Below are positions 50,650-51,470 of a stretch of DNA of 51,470 bases, one piece after another; within the stretch, counting starts at the first letter, position 1; each line of letters starts with the position of its first letter. A program made the position numbers and the translations under genes. This DNA comes from Oscillospiraceae bacterium (lineage in GTDB: Bacteria > Bacillota > Clostridia > Oscillospirales > Acutalibacteraceae): NCBI GenBank assembly GCA_031271865.1, contig JAISUW010000034.1, positions 1 through 51,470 on the forward strand, written 5' to 3'. A model generated the notes under the pieces. The model saw only the letters and a list, made by a program, of their open reading frames with translations. It did not search any database and was not told the DNA's origin.

Positions 50650-50935
50650 GGGTCTGCACTTTGGTTTGCTTCTGCTTAATGGTAGGCTGAAAGGATAGCT
50701 CTGTTCCACCACCTTGGGGGCGCCGCCCCCAACCCCCCGCCCGGGGGCGCGACCCCTATCTTGGCATGAAAGGATTTGCACTTTGGTTGGTTTTTTCCTC
50801 AGGTTGGCATAAAAGGATTTGCACTTTGGTTTGCTTCTGCTTAATGGTAGGCTGAAAGGATAGCTCTGTTCCACCACCCCGGGGGCCAGCCCCCGGACCC
50901 CCGCCTGGGGGCGCGTCCCCTATCTTGGCATGAAA
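50650..50935. repeat. Tandem partial copies of the GC-rich element
   Basis: Modules beginning (T)TTGCACTTTGG at 50654, 50770 and 50818 each run into GGATAGCTCTGTTCCACCAC (or a shorter form) and a G/C-rich tract. They are inverted relative to the end of copy 1 at about 48880-48930 and precede the full inverted copy at 50936. No gene is supported from 50650 to 51470. Confidence 0.8.
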
Positions 50936-51178
50936 GGATTTGCACTTTGCTTTGGTTCTGCCTTAAGGTATCATAAAAGGATGGGTGTGTTCCACCACCC
51001 CGGGGGCGCGTCCCGCGGCGCCCCCGGGACCCCCCGCGGCCGGGGGACACCCCCGGACCCCCGCGGAAACTTGCCCGCTTGGATGGAAAAATCTGCCCAA
51101 ATCCTGAATGCAGATTTTTCCATATGCGCTACTCTGTTCCTCGTCTGGGGTTGGGGGCAAGCTTTCGGTGTCCTGTAT
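50936..51178 (-). repeat. GC-rich element copy 2, inverted, with 14-bp hairpin
   Basis: Reads as the reverse of copy 1: TTTGCACTTTG, GTGTTCCACCACCCCGGGGG, a G/C-rich tract, ACTTGCCCGCTTGG, hairpin arms 51083-51096 and 51110-51123 with a 13-nt loop, and the complement of the CAGGAAACC start near 51178. Hairpin arms differ from copy 1 at three pairs, all compensated. Confidence 0.88.
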
Positions 51179-51218
51179 GAGTTGGGTGCAGATCCATGCT
51201 TCTTACCTTGTCCGTACC

Positions 51219-51293
51219 CACGTGTACACTAGCCACGTGTACACTAGCCACGTGTACACTAGTCACGTGTACACTAGCCACGTGTACACTACC
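51219..51293. repeat. 15-bp tandem array, right end
   Basis: Five copies of CACGTGTACACTAGC (51219-51293; copy 3 ends in T, copy 5 ends ACC). Same unit and same orientation as the array at the left end of the window. From 51294 to 51409 nothing is recognised. Confidence 0.92.
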
Positions 51294-51412
51294 CCCTCAA
51301 AGCAGAACTTCGTCAAAATCACGATTGTTCAGCCAACAATCCGACACTTCTTCGTCAAAATGCACAAAACCAGAAGTAAGAGGAAAAGAGTAGAACGAAC
51401 ATCACCCCCATA

Positions 51413-51470
51413 CAGGAAACCGAAACCAGGCCCCCAAGCAACCGAAAGGAACAGCGTAGCGCATATGGAA
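51413..51470 (+). repeat. GC-rich element copy 3, cut by the window end
   Basis: The last bases contain CAGGAAACCGAAACC and GCGCATATGGAA, the same left end as copies 1 and 2, and stop at the first bases of the hairpin arm. The sequence ends inside a repeat. Confidence 0.85.

Noticed and set aside
51196-51393. Open frame with TCTLA repeats through the right array
   Set aside because: Same cause as at the left end; a different frame of the same DNA repeat.
1-51470. tRNA, rRNA, tmRNA or SRP RNA genes
   Set aside because: I looked by eye for T-arm motifs and known RNA cores and saw none; a covariance-model search could still find one.

Overview
The window reads as chromosome of an anaerobic, spore-forming, GC-rich member of the Clostridia, probably from the Oscillospiraceae/Ruminococcaceae side. 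That placement is an inference from gene content. Sporulation markers are a germination protease (gpr) and a yaaL-bofA pair. Anaerobic metabolism shows as a four-subunit 2-oxoacid:ferredoxin oxidoreductase and a FucO-type iron alcohol dehydrogenase. Many genes have strong AGGAGG-type ribosome binding sites, and many transcription units start from near-consensus TTGACA-17-TATAAT promoters. Both ends of the window lie in repeats, so this may be an assembled contig that broke at repeats.

Layout. 1-240: a 15-bp tandem array. 240-6934: a DUF1413-like protein, pgk, a CNNM/CorC membrane protein, two TIM-barrel sugar isomerases, two tiny membrane proteins and the YhaM exoribonuclease. 7003-9826: a triple 80-bp repeat, an unrecognised protein coupled to mannose-6-phosphate isomerase, and yaaL-bofA. 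9827-9921: four consecutive 19-bp palindromes. 9926-18581: an F420-ligase-like protein, then a long run of + strand genes: ParA-like ATPase, ferredoxin, Vor alpha, beta and gamma, acyltransferase, HAD phosphatase, XRE-cupin regulator and medium-chain acyl-CoA synthetase. 18582-19129 holds only palindromes and hexamer repeats. 19130-26375: a protein with a phage-replication-type C-terminal domain, fucO, a fused gene remnant, gpr, an NfeD/NfeD-like/24-aa peptide/stomatin cluster, small membrane proteins, Smr and DHFR. 26542-38130: aldose epimerase, FAD oxidoreductase, UroD-like methyltransferase, membrane proteins, a PdaA-like deacetylase, a short DUF2809, rsmA, metY, a secreted protein, a papain-family protease and a glycosidase remnant. 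38135-45004: der, DUF512 protein, rpmF, yceD, small proteins and pgi.

45162-50649 is a compact set of intact phage structural genes: portal, prohead protease, major capsid, connector, a small completion-type protein and a tail-type protein. No terminase, integrase, tape measure or lysis gene is visible. It is interrupted and followed by GC-rich elements. Two full copies of these, in inverted orientation, carry a 14-bp hairpin whose stem differs between copies at three base pairs, all compensated.

The most distinctive property of the window is the density of dispersed intergenic repeats: 15-bp RTTAC-N5-GTAAC cores with A-tracts, CAAGARG heptads, palindrome clusters around TTCGCGAA, CCGTACGG or CCGCA/TGCGG centres, the covarying GC-rich element and the CACGTGTACACTAGC arrays.
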